Assembly: GCF_002355855.1 (NCBI RefSeq)
Contig: NZ_AP017655.1
Coordinates: forward strand, 1,488,001-1,552,000
Origin: Sphingobium cloacae
Lineage (GTDB): Bacteria > Pseudomonadota > Alphaproteobacteria > Sphingomonadales > Sphingomonadaceae
Length of the DNA: 64,000 nt
Direction: 5' to 3'
Part shown: one piece after another, positions 9,601 to 19,267 of the stretch
Layout: each line of letters opens with the position of its first letter
Numbering within the stretch: position 1 is the stretch's first letter
The notes under the pieces: generated by a model
Seen by the model: the letters and a program-made list of their open reading frames with translations, nothing else
Database searches by the model: none
Told to the model about the DNA's origin: nothing
Program-made: the position numbers and the translations under genes

Positions 9601-9661
9601 CAACAATGTGGACGAGGTTGAGCGGATTTTCACCATTATCAAGTCGCAACCGGAGTATTGA
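6611..9661 (+). CDS. hsdR: Type I restriction endonuclease/translocase subunit HsdR
   Basis: This protein of about 1016 residues cuts unmodified DNA after ATP-driven translocation. The nuclease domain shows RRPDLVLYVNG and IGVIELKNS (PD-ExK core at about 136-152). The motor has Walker A TQGSGKS (about 278), the DECH box VDECHRTQ (about 385) and GFTGTPLL. The C-terminal helical region binds the modification core. I prefer ATG 6611 (MSDYVGKPEKATQ) because GAGGGGG precedes it. An upstream start at 6581 overlapping the hsdS stop is also possible. No frame damage is seen, so a potentially toxic nuclease sits beside a disrupted hsdM. Confidence 0.92.
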   Translation: MSDYVGKPEKATQKRIIGLFKDTLGYHYLGDWSDRAGNSNIEESLLSAYLKGAGYSDAHISAALFKLRSEAFNTHRSLYDNNQVVYGLLRYGVDVVVQAGKPTDTVKLINWREPAKNDFVIVEEVTLKGGSERRPDLVLYVNGIAIGVIELKNSRVTIGDGIRQLLSNQLPAFNASFFSTVQIVFAGNDSEGLQYGTIGTPEKMFLKWKEDEQDNTGFKIDKYLAKLCQKDRLIELMHDFVLFDGGVKKLPRVHQYFGIKAAQEHARQRKGGIIWHTQGSGKSIVMVLLAKWILENNPNARVAIITDRDELDKQIKRVFTDAGEDIHRTNSGRDLMSKLSEAKPRLLCSLVHKFGRKDVEDFDAFIKEIEAHPSKAVGEIFVFVDECHRTQSGKLHKVMKAMLPNAVFVGFTGTPLLKRDKQSSLEVFGSYIHTYKFGEAVEDEVVLDLIYEARDIDQRLGAEDKIEAWFEAKTKGLNHWQKDELKKKWGTMQSVLSSKSRIERVVSDIIFDFSVKPRLSSQKGNAILVASSIYEACKYFEAFQKTELKGRCAIVTSYNPNSQDVTKEETGANSDTDKQFIYNTYTDMLKGVEAKPGMTKTESYEEDAKDKFIKQPANMKLLIVVDKLLTGFDAPSCTYLYIDKSMQDHGLFQAICRTNRLDGDDKEFGYIVDYMSLLKKVEKAIAVYTSEIDTSAGGSDPTILMQDRLANGKERLDEALEVAALICEPVEPPKGELQYIHHFCGNSEIATDLTEREPQRAALYKATASLVRAYASIADEMEEAGYSTADISRIKKTVEEAVNIRDMVRQAAGEVIDLKAYEADMRHLIDTYIEADEPRKISPFDNISLLDLIVKSGIADAIAQQLSGMKDKESVAEAIENNVRSKIVKEHLNDPAYYDKISALLDEIIKARKAKAISYEEYLKQVADLICNLAQGKSDSTPSTLNTPGKRALYNNLGENEDLALQIDDAVKANRPDGWRGVEPKERTIKAAMYAILNNVDEVERIFTIIKSQPEY

Positions 9662-10389
9662 TGCACACCGAACTGACCATCGGTGGAATTTCTATTGATG
9701 TCATTTTCAAGGACATCAAAAATGTCCATTTGAGCGTTTATCCGCCAACGGGGCGCGTGCACATTTCTGCCCCGCGCAGGATGAGCCTTGAGAATGTACG
9801 CCTGTTTGCCATCTCCAAAATTGGTTGGATCAAGAGGCATCAGGCGAAAATTCAGGACCAGCCGCGCGAAAGCCCGCGCGAATATCTGGAGCGCGAAAGC
9901 CATTACGTTTGGGGCCGCCGATACCTTCTGACCATTCAGGAAGGTGGCGCGAAGTCCACCGTATCCCTTGGTGTCCGCACACTGGAATTGACCGTACCGG
10001 ACGGAGCGTCGCCCGATATAAAGGAAGAAGCCCTCTCCGAATGGTATCGGGCAGAGCTACGCAAGCGCGCAGCACATCTATTGGACAAATGGGCCAAGCA
10101 TCTGAACGTCGAGCTGCGTGCCTTTTACATTCAGCGTATGAAAACGAAGTGGGGCAGCAGCAACCCGCAGCGCAAGACGGTGCGCCTCAATCTGGAACTG
10201 GCGAAATTCCCGCCCGAATGTCTGGATTATGTGACCTTGCACGAAACTGCCCATTTCATTGTGCCGAACCACAGCCCAGAATTTATCGCCATTCTTGACC
10301 GAAACCTTCCTGGTTGGCGAACGATCCGCGACCGTTTGAACGAAGGACCACTACCGTGCTTCAGTCAGCCGGTGAATAAAGATGCTTGA
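9661..10389 (+). CDS. YgjP-like (DUF45) zinc metallopeptidase
   Basis: This 242-residue protein belongs to the YgjP/DUF45 metallopeptidase family often found beside type I restriction genes. The C-terminal half contains KTKWGSSNP, then the zinc motif LHETAHFIVPNHSPEF, with HETAH at about residues 194-198. LPGWRTIRDRLN follows. Family members are short SprT/WLM-like proteases of largely unknown substrate. The ATG overlaps the hsdR stop as TGATG, so the gene is translationally coupled to hsdR and is likely part of the restriction operon. It is the last gene of the island before the attachment site. A link to DNA-protein crosslinks or control of HsdR level is speculation. Confidence 0.85.
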   Translation: MHTELTIGGISIDVIFKDIKNVHLSVYPPTGRVHISAPRRMSLENVRLFAISKIGWIKRHQAKIQDQPRESPREYLERESHYVWGRRYLLTIQEGGAKSTVSLGVRTLELTVPDGASPDIKEEALSEWYRAELRKRAAHLLDKWAKHLNVELRAFYIQRMKTKWGSSNPQRKTVRLNLELAKFPPECLDYVTLHETAHFIVPNHSPEFIAILDRNLPGWRTIRDRLNEGPLPCFSQPVNKDA

Positions 10390-10505
10390 TTCGCGCCGCC
10401 TAGCGCACAAGTGCATAAGGTGCGCAGATGGTTTACGTTGCCTCCCTGCTGGGGCGCGGCTGCCATATCCGGAGACCGTCTTAAATTTGGACCTTCATCT
10501 GGAAT

Positions 10506-10525
10506 TTAGCACATGAATTAGCACA
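10506..10525. repeat. Direct repeat TTAGCACA x2 near the island end
   Basis: TTAGCACA occurs at 10506-10513 and 10518-10525, with 12-bp periodicity. The stretch 10390-10586 has no gene; it also holds a 6-bp inverted repeat, GCGCAC (10403) with GTGCGC (10420). Short direct repeats next to a tRNA attachment core are typical of arm-type sites for tyrosine integrases, but that reading is inference. Confidence 0.4.
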
Positions 10526-10586
10526 CTAGCGCAAAATGCCTTGATTATACCTTAAATATCAGTATTTTGTCTTAGCCATTGCTCGA

Positions 10587-10639
10587 CTCAAAATCCGGTT
10601 CCGCAAGGAGTGTCGGTTCGAGTCCGACCGCCCGCACCA
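10587..10639 (+). other. Attachment site: displaced 3' half of tRNA-Leu(CAA)
   Basis: From about 10587 the sequence reads as the 3' half of a class II tRNA: anticodon loop CTCAAAA (anticodon CAA), 3' anticodon strand, a long variable arm around TTCCGCAAGGA, a T-arm with GTCGG-TTCGAGT-CCGAC, the 3' acceptor strand CGCCCGC and discriminator A plus encoded CCA (10637-10639). Bases left of the anticodon loop do not pair with the 3' anticodon strand, and no D-arm or 5' acceptor strand is present. A tRNA truncated exactly at the anticodon loop is the signature of integration by a tyrosine integrase. The intact tRNA-Leu should sit at the other end of the island. Confidence 0.78.
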
Positions 10640-10876
10640 GGCAGTTCCATATTTATTGCCAATCTTAGCGCTTGGCGCGAATGGTCACCCTATTTCAGTC
10701 ACTTGCAATCCAAGGGAATGGATGGCGATTGTCAGGAGACGGGGTTTGGAGCCCTGAAATTACGCGATTCGCATCCTTCGGGTCATCCCGCATTCGCGCC
10801 CATTTACCGCCGGGACTCGACCTGTCTCCATCTGCGGGCATCAACTCATTGCCGGCGGCGCGCCGGCAGCGGGCCG

Positions 10877-11338
10877 ATGCGCGCGCTCCGCCGGGTATTG
10901 CGCGCCACGGAAATCGGCAGCCGCCAACTGGCGACCGCCACCGGCCTCACGCCATCGCAATTGCTCGTCCTGCGCGAAATCGACATCCGCCAATCCGCCA
11001 CGCCCGGCACGATCGCCCAAGCGCTGCAATTCAGCCAGGCGACGATCACCACCATCGTCGATCGCCTGGAATCTCTGGGCTTCGTCCAGCGCCAGCGCAG
11101 CGAAAAGGACAAGCGCCAGTTTCACCTGAGCGCCCTGCCCGCCAGCAAGGCCGCCATCGCCGACGCGCCCGATCCGCTGCAAACGACCTTCACCGATCGT
11201 TTCGTCGCCCTGCCGCCATGGGAGCAGGCGATGATCCTGGCCGCCGTCGAACGCCTCGCCACGCTCATGGACGCCCAGAATATCGACGCCGCCCCCTTGC
11301 TCGACAGCGGCCTCATCGACCGGTCCGGTCCAGCCTGA
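10877..11338 (+). CDS. MarR-family transcriptional regulator
   Basis: This 153-residue winged-helix protein starts MRALRRVLRATEIGSRQLA. The recognition region is at about 40-75 (PGTIAQALQFSQATITTIVDRLE) and the wing follows as SLGFVQRQRSEKDKRQFHLSAL. MarR dimers bind short palindromes and usually respond to small ligands. The frame is open well upstream, back to the tRNA remnant, but that part is non-conserved in character, so the ATG at 10877 was chosen; an upstream GTG/TTG cannot be excluded. It lies 145 bp upstream of a siderophore-receptor gene on the same strand, and the repeated CTATT motifs between them are candidate operators for this or an iron regulator. Confidence 0.82.
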   Translation: MRALRRVLRATEIGSRQLATATGLTPSQLLVLREIDIRQSATPGTIAQALQFSQATITTIVDRLESLGFVQRQRSEKDKRQFHLSALPASKAAIADAPDPLQTTFTDRFVALPPWEQAMILAAVERLATLMDAQNIDAAPLLDSGLIDRSGPA

Positions 11339-11421
11339 CTCCGACCATCGCCGCTCGGAGCAGCAACCGTTCAAAGCCGGATGATTCTACAACCGAAACC
11401 GCATCTCTTTTCGATATTACG

Positions 11422-11473
11422 AATAGTTAGTAATAGCTCTAGTCGCACTTCTATTGAGATTCTATTGCAATAG
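11422..11473 (+). promoter_or_regulatory. Cluster of CTATT/AATAG half-sites before the TonB receptor gene
   Basis: AATAG occurs at 11422 and 11432, CTATT at 11451 and 11462, and AATAG at 11469. The last pair forms the perfect palindrome CTATTGCAATAG (11462-11473). TTCTATTG is directly repeated at 11449 and 11460. The regular 10-11 bp spacing puts sites on one face of the helix, just upstream of the ribosome site. It may be an iron-responsive or MarR operator. The regulator is not identified. Confidence 0.45.
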
Positions 11474-11483
11474 GGGATTATTG

Positions 11484-13568
11484 ATGCTCGCCACCCGATG
11501 CGCCGTCCTTTGCGGCGTCGCGCTTATCGCCCTTTCCGGCACGACCACCCATGCGGCAGCGGAGCAGGCGCCCGGCGCAACTGCGGCAAGCCCCCGCAGC
11601 GGCGACGAGGACCAGATCGTCGTCACCGCCGCCAATGCGGGCACGAAAACCGAAACCCCGCTCATAGAGCTGCCCCAGCCGATCAAGGTCATCACCGCCG
11701 ACCAGTATCTCTCCCAGGGTGCGATCAGCATCAGCGACACGGTCAAATATGCCGCGGGCGTCCTCGCCAACCCCTATGGCCGCGACACCCGAGTCGACGG
11801 CTTCAACGTGCGCGGGCTCGACGCCCTCCAGTTCCGCGACGGCATGCGCGACATCTTCTCCTATTATGCGAGCATCACGTCGGACCCCTACAACTTCTCC
11901 CGCGTCGAGATCGTGCGCGGTCCCGCCTCGGTTCTGTTCGGCCAAGGGTCGATCGGCGGCCTCGTCAACCTCGTGTCGAAGACTCCGGACTTCACGACCC
12001 GGGGCGAACTGAAGGCCGTCTATGGCAGCTATGACCGCAAGGAATTGCTGGGCGACATCAACTATGCGTTCGCCTCCAACCTGGCCGTTCGTCTCGTCGG
12101 ACGGGCCCGCGACGCCGATACCTATGTCGACCATGTTCCCGATGATCGCGTGATGATCGCACCCTCAATCCGCTGGCAGCCCACGCCCGACACCGATGTG
12201 GTGCTGACCGGCCTTTACCAGGAGGACGATAGCGGCTCGACCTCTCAATTCCTGCCGATCGTCGGTACGTTCCGCCCCAACCCCGCCAACCCGTCGGGCC
12301 ACCTTGACCGATATACTTTCGTCGGCAAGCCCGGCTGGGATCGGTATAACGGCCGCTCGATCCAGAGCGGCGGGTCCATCACCCACCGCTTTTCGGATGC
12401 GGTCAAGCTCAGCCTCAAGGCCCGCTATATCGATAGCGATCTTGAATATAACACCCATTATGCCAACAGCTACGCCAACCCCGAAAATCCGTTTGCGGCG
12501 GACGGCCGGACCATCGGCCTCTATGCCGGCGCGAACGACGCAAAGATGAACGTCTTCTCGACGGACAATAATCTGCAATTCAACTTCAACACCGGCGCGA
12601 ATATCGAGCACAAACTGCTCGTCGGCATCGATTATAGCTGGAACAGGGTCGGCAAGCGCTCTGATGATGGATATGAGATCGTCGACCTCTACGACATCGA
12701 TAGGGATGCTCTGAGGACCTACGATCCCAGCGGCCCCTACACTTATGAAAGCCAGAAGCAGCTTGGCGTCTATGTCCAGAACCAGATCCGTTTCTACGAC
12801 CGCGTTTCCGTCGTTCTTGGCGCGCGACGCGACCGCGTCACCGGCTCCTCGGGGCGGAAGGACAAGGCCACGACTTTCCGTGCCGGCATCATCGGGGAAA
12901 TCGGCGCCGGTCTCTCACCCTTCTTCAGCTATACCGAAAGCTTCCTGCCGGTCGCCGGCAACATCCAGCTGCCCGGCGGTATTCCGAGCGACCCCTACCG
13001 ACCGCTGACCGGCACGCAATATGAAGCGGGCGTGAAGTGGCAGCCGTCCCCCGACACGCTGGTCACGTTCACGCTCTTCAAGATCAAGGAGCGCAATCGC
13101 GTCCTCTACGGCGAACTCAACTCCACCACCCAGTCGGGCGTGCTCAACACCAAGGGGTTCGAGATCGAGGCCAGCCACACCCTGCCCGGCAATTTCGAGC
13201 TGCTGGCCAACTATGGCTATTCCAGGCTCAAGTCCGAGACCAATACCAGCCTCGACTATATGCCGCGTCACACCGCCTCGGTCTGGTCCACCAAGACTTT
13301 CGGCCTGCCCGATGAAGCGCAGCTGCGCCTGGGCGGCGGTATCGTCTATAATGGCAAGAGCATTTCGACCAGCGACCTGTGGTCCATCATCACACCCTCG
13401 CGCACCACGGTCGACGCCCTTGCGGAAATCAGCTGGACCGACTGGCAATTCAGCGTCAACGCAACCAATCTGCTGAACAACAAATTCTATGCGTCCTGCC
13501 TGGCGCGCGGCGACTGCTTCATGGGCGCCCCCCGTAATGTCATGGGCACGATCAGCTATCGCTTCTGA
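11484..13568 (+). CDS. TonB-dependent siderophore receptor
   Basis: This outer-membrane receptor of about 694 residues imports ferric siderophores using TonB energy. An N-terminal signal peptide ends near THAAA|EQ. A TonB-box-like DQIVVTAANAG follows, then the plug domain (about 50-165) with FNVRGLDALQFRDGMRD and VEIVRGPASVLFGQGSIGGLVNLVSK. A 22-strand barrel follows and ends in aromatic GTISYRF. The architecture matches the FhuE/FpvA-like siderophore receptor family. ATG 11484 was chosen for its AGGGGA ribosome site and a proper signal peptide; a TTG at 11454 is open in frame. Regulation is likely by iron or the adjacent MarR protein through the repeated sites upstream. Confidence 0.92.
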   Translation: MLATRCAVLCGVALIALSGTTTHAAAEQAPGATAASPRSGDEDQIVVTAANAGTKTETPLIELPQPIKVITADQYLSQGAISISDTVKYAAGVLANPYGRDTRVDGFNVRGLDALQFRDGMRDIFSYYASITSDPYNFSRVEIVRGPASVLFGQGSIGGLVNLVSKTPDFTTRGELKAVYGSYDRKELLGDINYAFASNLAVRLVGRARDADTYVDHVPDDRVMIAPSIRWQPTPDTDVVLTGLYQEDDSGSTSQFLPIVGTFRPNPANPSGHLDRYTFVGKPGWDRYNGRSIQSGGSITHRFSDAVKLSLKARYIDSDLEYNTHYANSYANPENPFAADGRTIGLYAGANDAKMNVFSTDNNLQFNFNTGANIEHKLLVGIDYSWNRVGKRSDDGYEIVDLYDIDRDALRTYDPSGPYTYESQKQLGVYVQNQIRFYDRVSVVLGARRDRVTGSSGRKDKATTFRAGIIGEIGAGLSPFFSYTESFLPVAGNIQLPGGIPSDPYRPLTGTQYEAGVKWQPSPDTLVTFTLFKIKERNRVLYGELNSTTQSGVLNTKGFEIEASHTLPGNFELLANYGYSRLKSETNTSLDYMPRHTASVWSTKTFGLPDEAQLRLGGGIVYNGKSISTSDLWSIITPSRTTVDALAEISWTDWQFSVNATNLLNNKFYASCLARGDCFMGAPRNVMGTISYRF

Positions 13569-13581
13569 TTTCACGCCTTAA

Positions 13582-13614
13582 GACACCCATGCTTCCGCGA
13601 GGAGCATGGGTGTC
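13582..13614 (+). terminator. 12-bp-stem hairpin after the receptor gene
   Basis: GACACCCATGCT (13582-13593) pairs perfectly with AGCATGGGTGTC (13603-13614) around a 9-nt loop, 13 bp past the receptor stop. No T-run follows on either side, so it may be an mRNA-stabilising or Rho-assisted end. The rest of 13615-13789 shows no gene. Confidence 0.5.
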
Positions 13615-13789
13615 ACGAACAGGTGATATGTCGGCGGAACGGCAACCGACCCTAGATGTTACGGTTGCGAAACCATAGCGTCCTCGTAATCCATGTGTCG
13701 GTACAAGCCGCGACCGCTTTTCTCAGCAGGAGATCGTCACGGCGCACGGGGCGAAAGTCCGTTCTGCCCGGCGCATCGTCAGATCCACC

Positions 13790-15085
13790 TTATTCCACAA
13801 ACAGCAGGGCGGGCGTTTCCAGACGCTTTTTGAGCGCCTGGACGAAACTCGCCGCATCCCAGCCGTCGACGACGCGATGGTCGCAACTGATCGACAGGTT
13901 CATCAGCTTGGCGGCCACGACCTCCCTGCCCCGGAAGACCGGGCGTTCGATCACGCGGTTGGGGCCGATAATGGCGACTTCGGGCCGGTTGATGACTGGC
14001 GTGGTCGCGATCCCGCCCAGCGTCCCCAGCGAGGTGATGGTGAGCGTCGAACCGCTCAATTCCTCCGGCTTCGCCTTGCCGGTGCGGGCCGCTTCGGCGA
14101 GGCGGCGGATTTCCGAGGCCAATTGCCAGATATTGCGATCCTGCGCATCGCGGATGACCGGAACCATCAAGCCCGCATCGGTCTGCGTCGCCATGCCGAG
14201 ATGCACCGCGCCATAGCGCGTCACCACGCCAGCTTCATCGTCGTAGCGCGCGTTCAGCATCGGAAATTCCGGCAGCGTCCGGCAGATGCCCACGATGAGC
14301 AGCGGCAATATGGTGAGCTTCGGCCGATCCCCCCGGCCGGCGTTCAACTGCTCGCGCAGCGCCTCCAGTTCGGTGACGTCGATTTCCTCGACATAGGTGA
14401 AGTGCGGGATGTGGCGCTTGGAAGCGGCCATGTTCTCCGCGATGCGGCGGCGCATCCCGATGACCTTGATCGTCTCGTCCGGGCGAATGGCCGAGCGTCC
14501 CGCCGGATGATAGCCCTGCCCCGCGCCATAGAGCAGATAGGCGTCGAGATCGGCATGGCGGATGTGGTCGCCGCCATGCTTCACCTGGGCAAGATCGATG
14601 CCCAGTTCCTTCGCCCGTGCACGGACGGCGGGAGAGGCGAGGACCTTCGCCTCCTTCACATCGTGGGTTGCCGCTTCCGGGGCGCTGTCCGCCGGGCTCC
14701 GGGCTCCTGCTTCCGCAGGAGGACGATGTTCTTCCGCAACGGCCGTGCGCGCTTCTTCGATCACCGCCTCGCTCGGCGTTTCCGCTGCGATAGTCTCCTC
14801 CGAAGGCGGCGGCGCTTCGGCGACGGGAGCAACCTCCCCTTCGCCGTCCGTCTCTATCTCCACCAGCACGGAGCCGATGGCGACCTGATCGCCCGGCTCC
14901 CCCGCCAGCCGCACCACGATGCCCGCGACGGGGCTTTCCATCTCCACCGTCGCCTTGTCGGTCATCATGTCGGCGATGGGCTGGTCTTCCTCCACCCGAT
15001 CACCGACCTTGACGTGCCAGCCGACGATCTCCGCCTCGGAAATGCCTTCGCCGATGTCGGGCAGCTTGAACGTGAACAGAGCCAT
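13790..15085 (-). CDS. bkdB: Branched-chain 2-oxoacid dehydrogenase E2, dihydrolipoyl acyltransferase
   Basis: This is the 431-residue E2 core of a 2-oxoacid dehydrogenase, which passes the acyl group from lipoyl-lysine to CoA. The lipoyl domain is at 1-80 with the modified lysine in MMTDKATVE (K44). An Ala/Glu/Pro-rich linker follows. The E1/E3-binding domain (about 145-185) contains ASPAVRARAKELGIDL. The catalytic domain ends with SCDHRVVDGWDAA (His about 403). Start ATG 15085 gives the standard MALFTFKLPDIGEGI; longer upstream frames are not conserved. The neighbouring E1alpha and E1beta genes are of the branched-chain type, which decides the call over pyruvate dehydrogenase. No E3 gene is adjacent. 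Confidence 0.88.
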   Translation of the reverse strand: MALFTFKLPDIGEGISEAEIVGWHVKVGDRVEEDQPIADMMTDKATVEMESPVAGIVVRLAGEPGDQVAIGSVLVEIETDGEGEVAPVAEAPPPSEETIAAETPSEAVIEEARTAVAEEHRPPAEAGARSPADSAPEAATHDVKEAKVLASPAVRARAKELGIDLAQVKHGGDHIRHADLDAYLLYGAGQGYHPAGRSAIRPDETIKVIGMRRRIAENMAASKRHIPHFTYVEEIDVTELEALREQLNAGRGDRPKLTILPLLIVGICRTLPEFPMLNARYDDEAGVVTRYGAVHLGMATQTDAGLMVPVIRDAQDRNIWQLASEIRRLAEAARTGKAKPEELSGSTLTITSLGTLGGIATTPVINRPEVAIIGPNRVIERPVFRGREVVAAKLMNLSISCDHRVVDGWDAASFVQALKKRLETPALLFVE

Positions 15086-15180
15086 TACGGCCTCCCCCGT
15101 TCGTGCGTCGCCGAAAAGAGGGTCTTGGTCGTGCTTTGCCCGGCACGAACGGAACAGGGAGGTGTGACTACCATGGCCCC

Positions 15181-17573
<2,393 letters not shown>

Positions 17574-17583
17574 TCAACACTTC

Positions 17584-17626
17584 AAAAAGGCAAGGGCTGC
17601 TTACCCAAATATATCCGGCCCTTGCC
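17584..17626 (-). terminator. Intrinsic terminator of thyA
   Basis: Read on the minus strand, a 9-bp stem GGCAAGGGC (17618-17626 reversed, paired with 17589-17597) is followed by five T residues (17584-17588). It sits 4 bp after the thyA stop, as a proper Rho-independent terminator does, and separates thyA from the bkd promoter. Confidence 0.75.
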
Positions 17627-17629
17627 CCC

Positions 17630-18565
17630 TCACACCGCCACCGGCGCGGCGATATGGGATTGCGGCGCATAATCCAGCACCTCGAAATCATCGATCCCAT
17701 AGTCGAAAATGCTCGAAGGCCGCCGATTGATCCGCAGTTTCGGCGCGCCCGAGGGCGTGCGGCGCAATTGCTCCTCCACCAGGTCCGCATGGTTGAGGTA
17801 GAGATGCACGTCGCCGCCCTGCCAGACCACCTCGCCCGGCTCCAGATCGCATTGCTGGGCCAGCATCCGGGTTATCATCGACAGCCCGAAGATATTGAAG
17901 GCAAAGCCCAGGCCCAGATCGCAACTGCGCTGGAACAGCAGGCCATTCAATCGCCCGTCCGCCACCTGGAACTGATAGGTCATGTGACAGGGCGGCAACG
18001 CCATGCGCGGCACCTCCGCCACGTTCCAGCCCGTAAAAAGCAGGCGACGCGATCCCGGCGTCGCGCGAATCGATTCGACCAGCTCGGCGATCTGGTTGCG
18101 GCCCTTTTCCGCCCGGCGATAGAGACCGTCGCCCGCGGGCTCGTAAACCGGCCAGTTCACCCATTGCGCGCCATAGACCGGCCCCAGATCGCCCCAGCGC
18201 GCCGCGAAACCGGTATCGTCGATGATTCGCCGCTCGAAAGTGTCGCGGTCGATGTCCTCCCCCGTCGCCTTGCGATAGGCGTCCAGCGGCCAGTCGGTCC
18301 AGATATGCACGCCCTGCCGCACCAGTTCGCGGATATTGGTGTCGCCGCTCAGGAACCACAGCATCTCCCGCGCCGCGACCTTCCAGTATATCCGCTTGGT
18401 GGTGAGCAGCGGCACATGGTCCCCGGCCAGCGAAAAGCGCATCATTGCCCCCAGCAGGGAGCGCGTGCCGACGCCCGTGCGGTCGATCCGTTCATCGCCC
18501 TGCGTCCAGATGCGGCGCATCAGGTCCAGATATTGCTGCTCATAATGGGAAATATGATCGGTCAA
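17630..18565 (-). CDS. thyA: Thymidylate synthase
   Basis: This enzyme methylates dUMP to dTMP using methylenetetrahydrofolate. Motifs are clear: RTGVGTRS near the N-terminus, PLLTTKRIYWK, WGDLGPVYGAQW, and the nucleophile Cys193 in ALPPCHMTYQFQV. RSCDLGLGFAFNI and HLYLNHADLVEEQL follow. At 311 residues it is longer than the 264-residue enzyme of enteric bacteria, with an insert at about 100-165 as in many ThyA proteins. The gene stands alone with its own terminator downstream. The start ATG gives MTDHISHYEQQYLDLMRRI, the normal N-terminus. The call is certain. Confidence 0.96.
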   Translation of the reverse strand: MTDHISHYEQQYLDLMRRIWTQGDERIDRTGVGTRSLLGAMMRFSLAGDHVPLLTTKRIYWKVAAREMLWFLSGDTNIRELVRQGVHIWTDWPLDAYRKATGEDIDRDTFERRIIDDTGFAARWGDLGPVYGAQWVNWPVYEPAGDGLYRRAEKGRNQIAELVESIRATPGSRRLLFTGWNVAEVPRMALPPCHMTYQFQVADGRLNGLLFQRSCDLGLGFAFNIFGLSMITRMLAQQCDLEPGEVVWQGGDVHLYLNHADLVEEQLRRTPSGAPKLRINRRPSSIFDYGIDDFEVLDYAPQSHIAAPVAV

Positions 18566-18727
18566 TGCGGCGGCCTTCCTGACGGATCGAGAATCCTATA
18601 GTCGCCTCTAGCCCAGCGCGCCCCGTCCGCCAACGGAAGAAGGATGTCTCCACAATGGAGGAAGCGGCGAGCAGAACGGATAGGGTTCCCATAGCCCCGC
18701 CTCGCCCGGCGGCGGCATTATTTGTTT

Positions 18728-19027
18728 ATGGACAAGGACGTGGAAATCGACTTGGTGATATTGGATGAACAGTGGCGCCCGTTACATCGATTGCCGCCGC
18801 AGGACGATTGGCGCACGACGGTAAAGGAATTGCTGCGATATGGGAGCCGCTGGCTGGCACTCTATCAGCGGCGCAGCATGGAAGGGGTGGCGCAACTGCG
18901 CCCATCCGACATCGCGCTCACCCGGTCCCTTTGCCGCCGCCTACGGCCACTCGACATCGTCCTGGCGGATCATGTGATCGACGCGCGGGACGACCGCTTC
19001 AGCTTCCGCGCGGCGGGGCTGTTATAG
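18728..19027 (+). CDS. RadC-like JAB-domain remnant protein (99 aa)
   Basis: The C-terminal half reads RPSDIALTRSLCRRLRPLDIVLADHVIDARDDRFSFRAAGLL in short segments that match the end of the RadC/JAB domain, which normally runs P-S-xx-D-xx-x-T-R-x-L ... L-x-D-H-(LV)-I ... F-S-F-x-x-x-G-L-L. The catalytic HxHNHPSG segment, which should precede PSxxD, is missing; the position is occupied by LYQRRSMEGVAQL. The protein is thus a degenerate JAB protein without metal site, or a small protein evolved from one. ATG 18728 was chosen. No strong ribosome site is visible. It is followed by tRNA-Pro. The function is unknown. Confidence 0.6.
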   Translation: MDKDVEIDLVILDEQWRPLHRLPPQDDWRTTVKELLRYGSRWLALYQRRSMEGVAQLRPSDIALTRSLCRRLRPLDIVLADHVIDARDDRFSFRAAGLL

Positions 19028-19126
19028 CCCGCTAAAAAAAGCGCATCCACCGCTTGCCAGCCTAAAAAGCGGCCTCTATAGGCTGCGGCCTGCCTGGCGG
19101 GATCGCGATGCGATGCCGCCTTCGGT

Positions 19127-19203
19127 CGGGGAGTAGCTCAGCCTGGTAGAGCACTGTCTTCGGGAGGCAGGGGCCGGAGGTTCGAATCCTCTCTCCCCGA
19201 CCA
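19127..19203 (+). tRNA. tRNA-Pro (anticodon CGG)
   Basis: A complete 77-nt cloverleaf. Acceptor strands CGGGGAG (19127-19133) and CTCCCCG pair fully. The D-arm contains AGCTCAGCCTGGTAGAGC. The anticodon stem CTGTC/GGCAG encloses loop TTCGGGA with anticodon CGG. The T-arm is GGAGG-TTCGAAT-CCTCT, the discriminator is A and CCA is encoded (19201-19203). Confidence 0.95.
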
Positions 19204-19267
19204 TATTCTCTTCATCACATCAAAACATGGCCATGTCTTGCGGAAGGCAGGGGACAGGCTCTTTCGC

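Noticed and set aside
13615..13789. Possible small gene between the TonB receptor gene and bkdB
   Set aside because: Short frames only, no ribosome site or protein-like composition; treated as intergenic.
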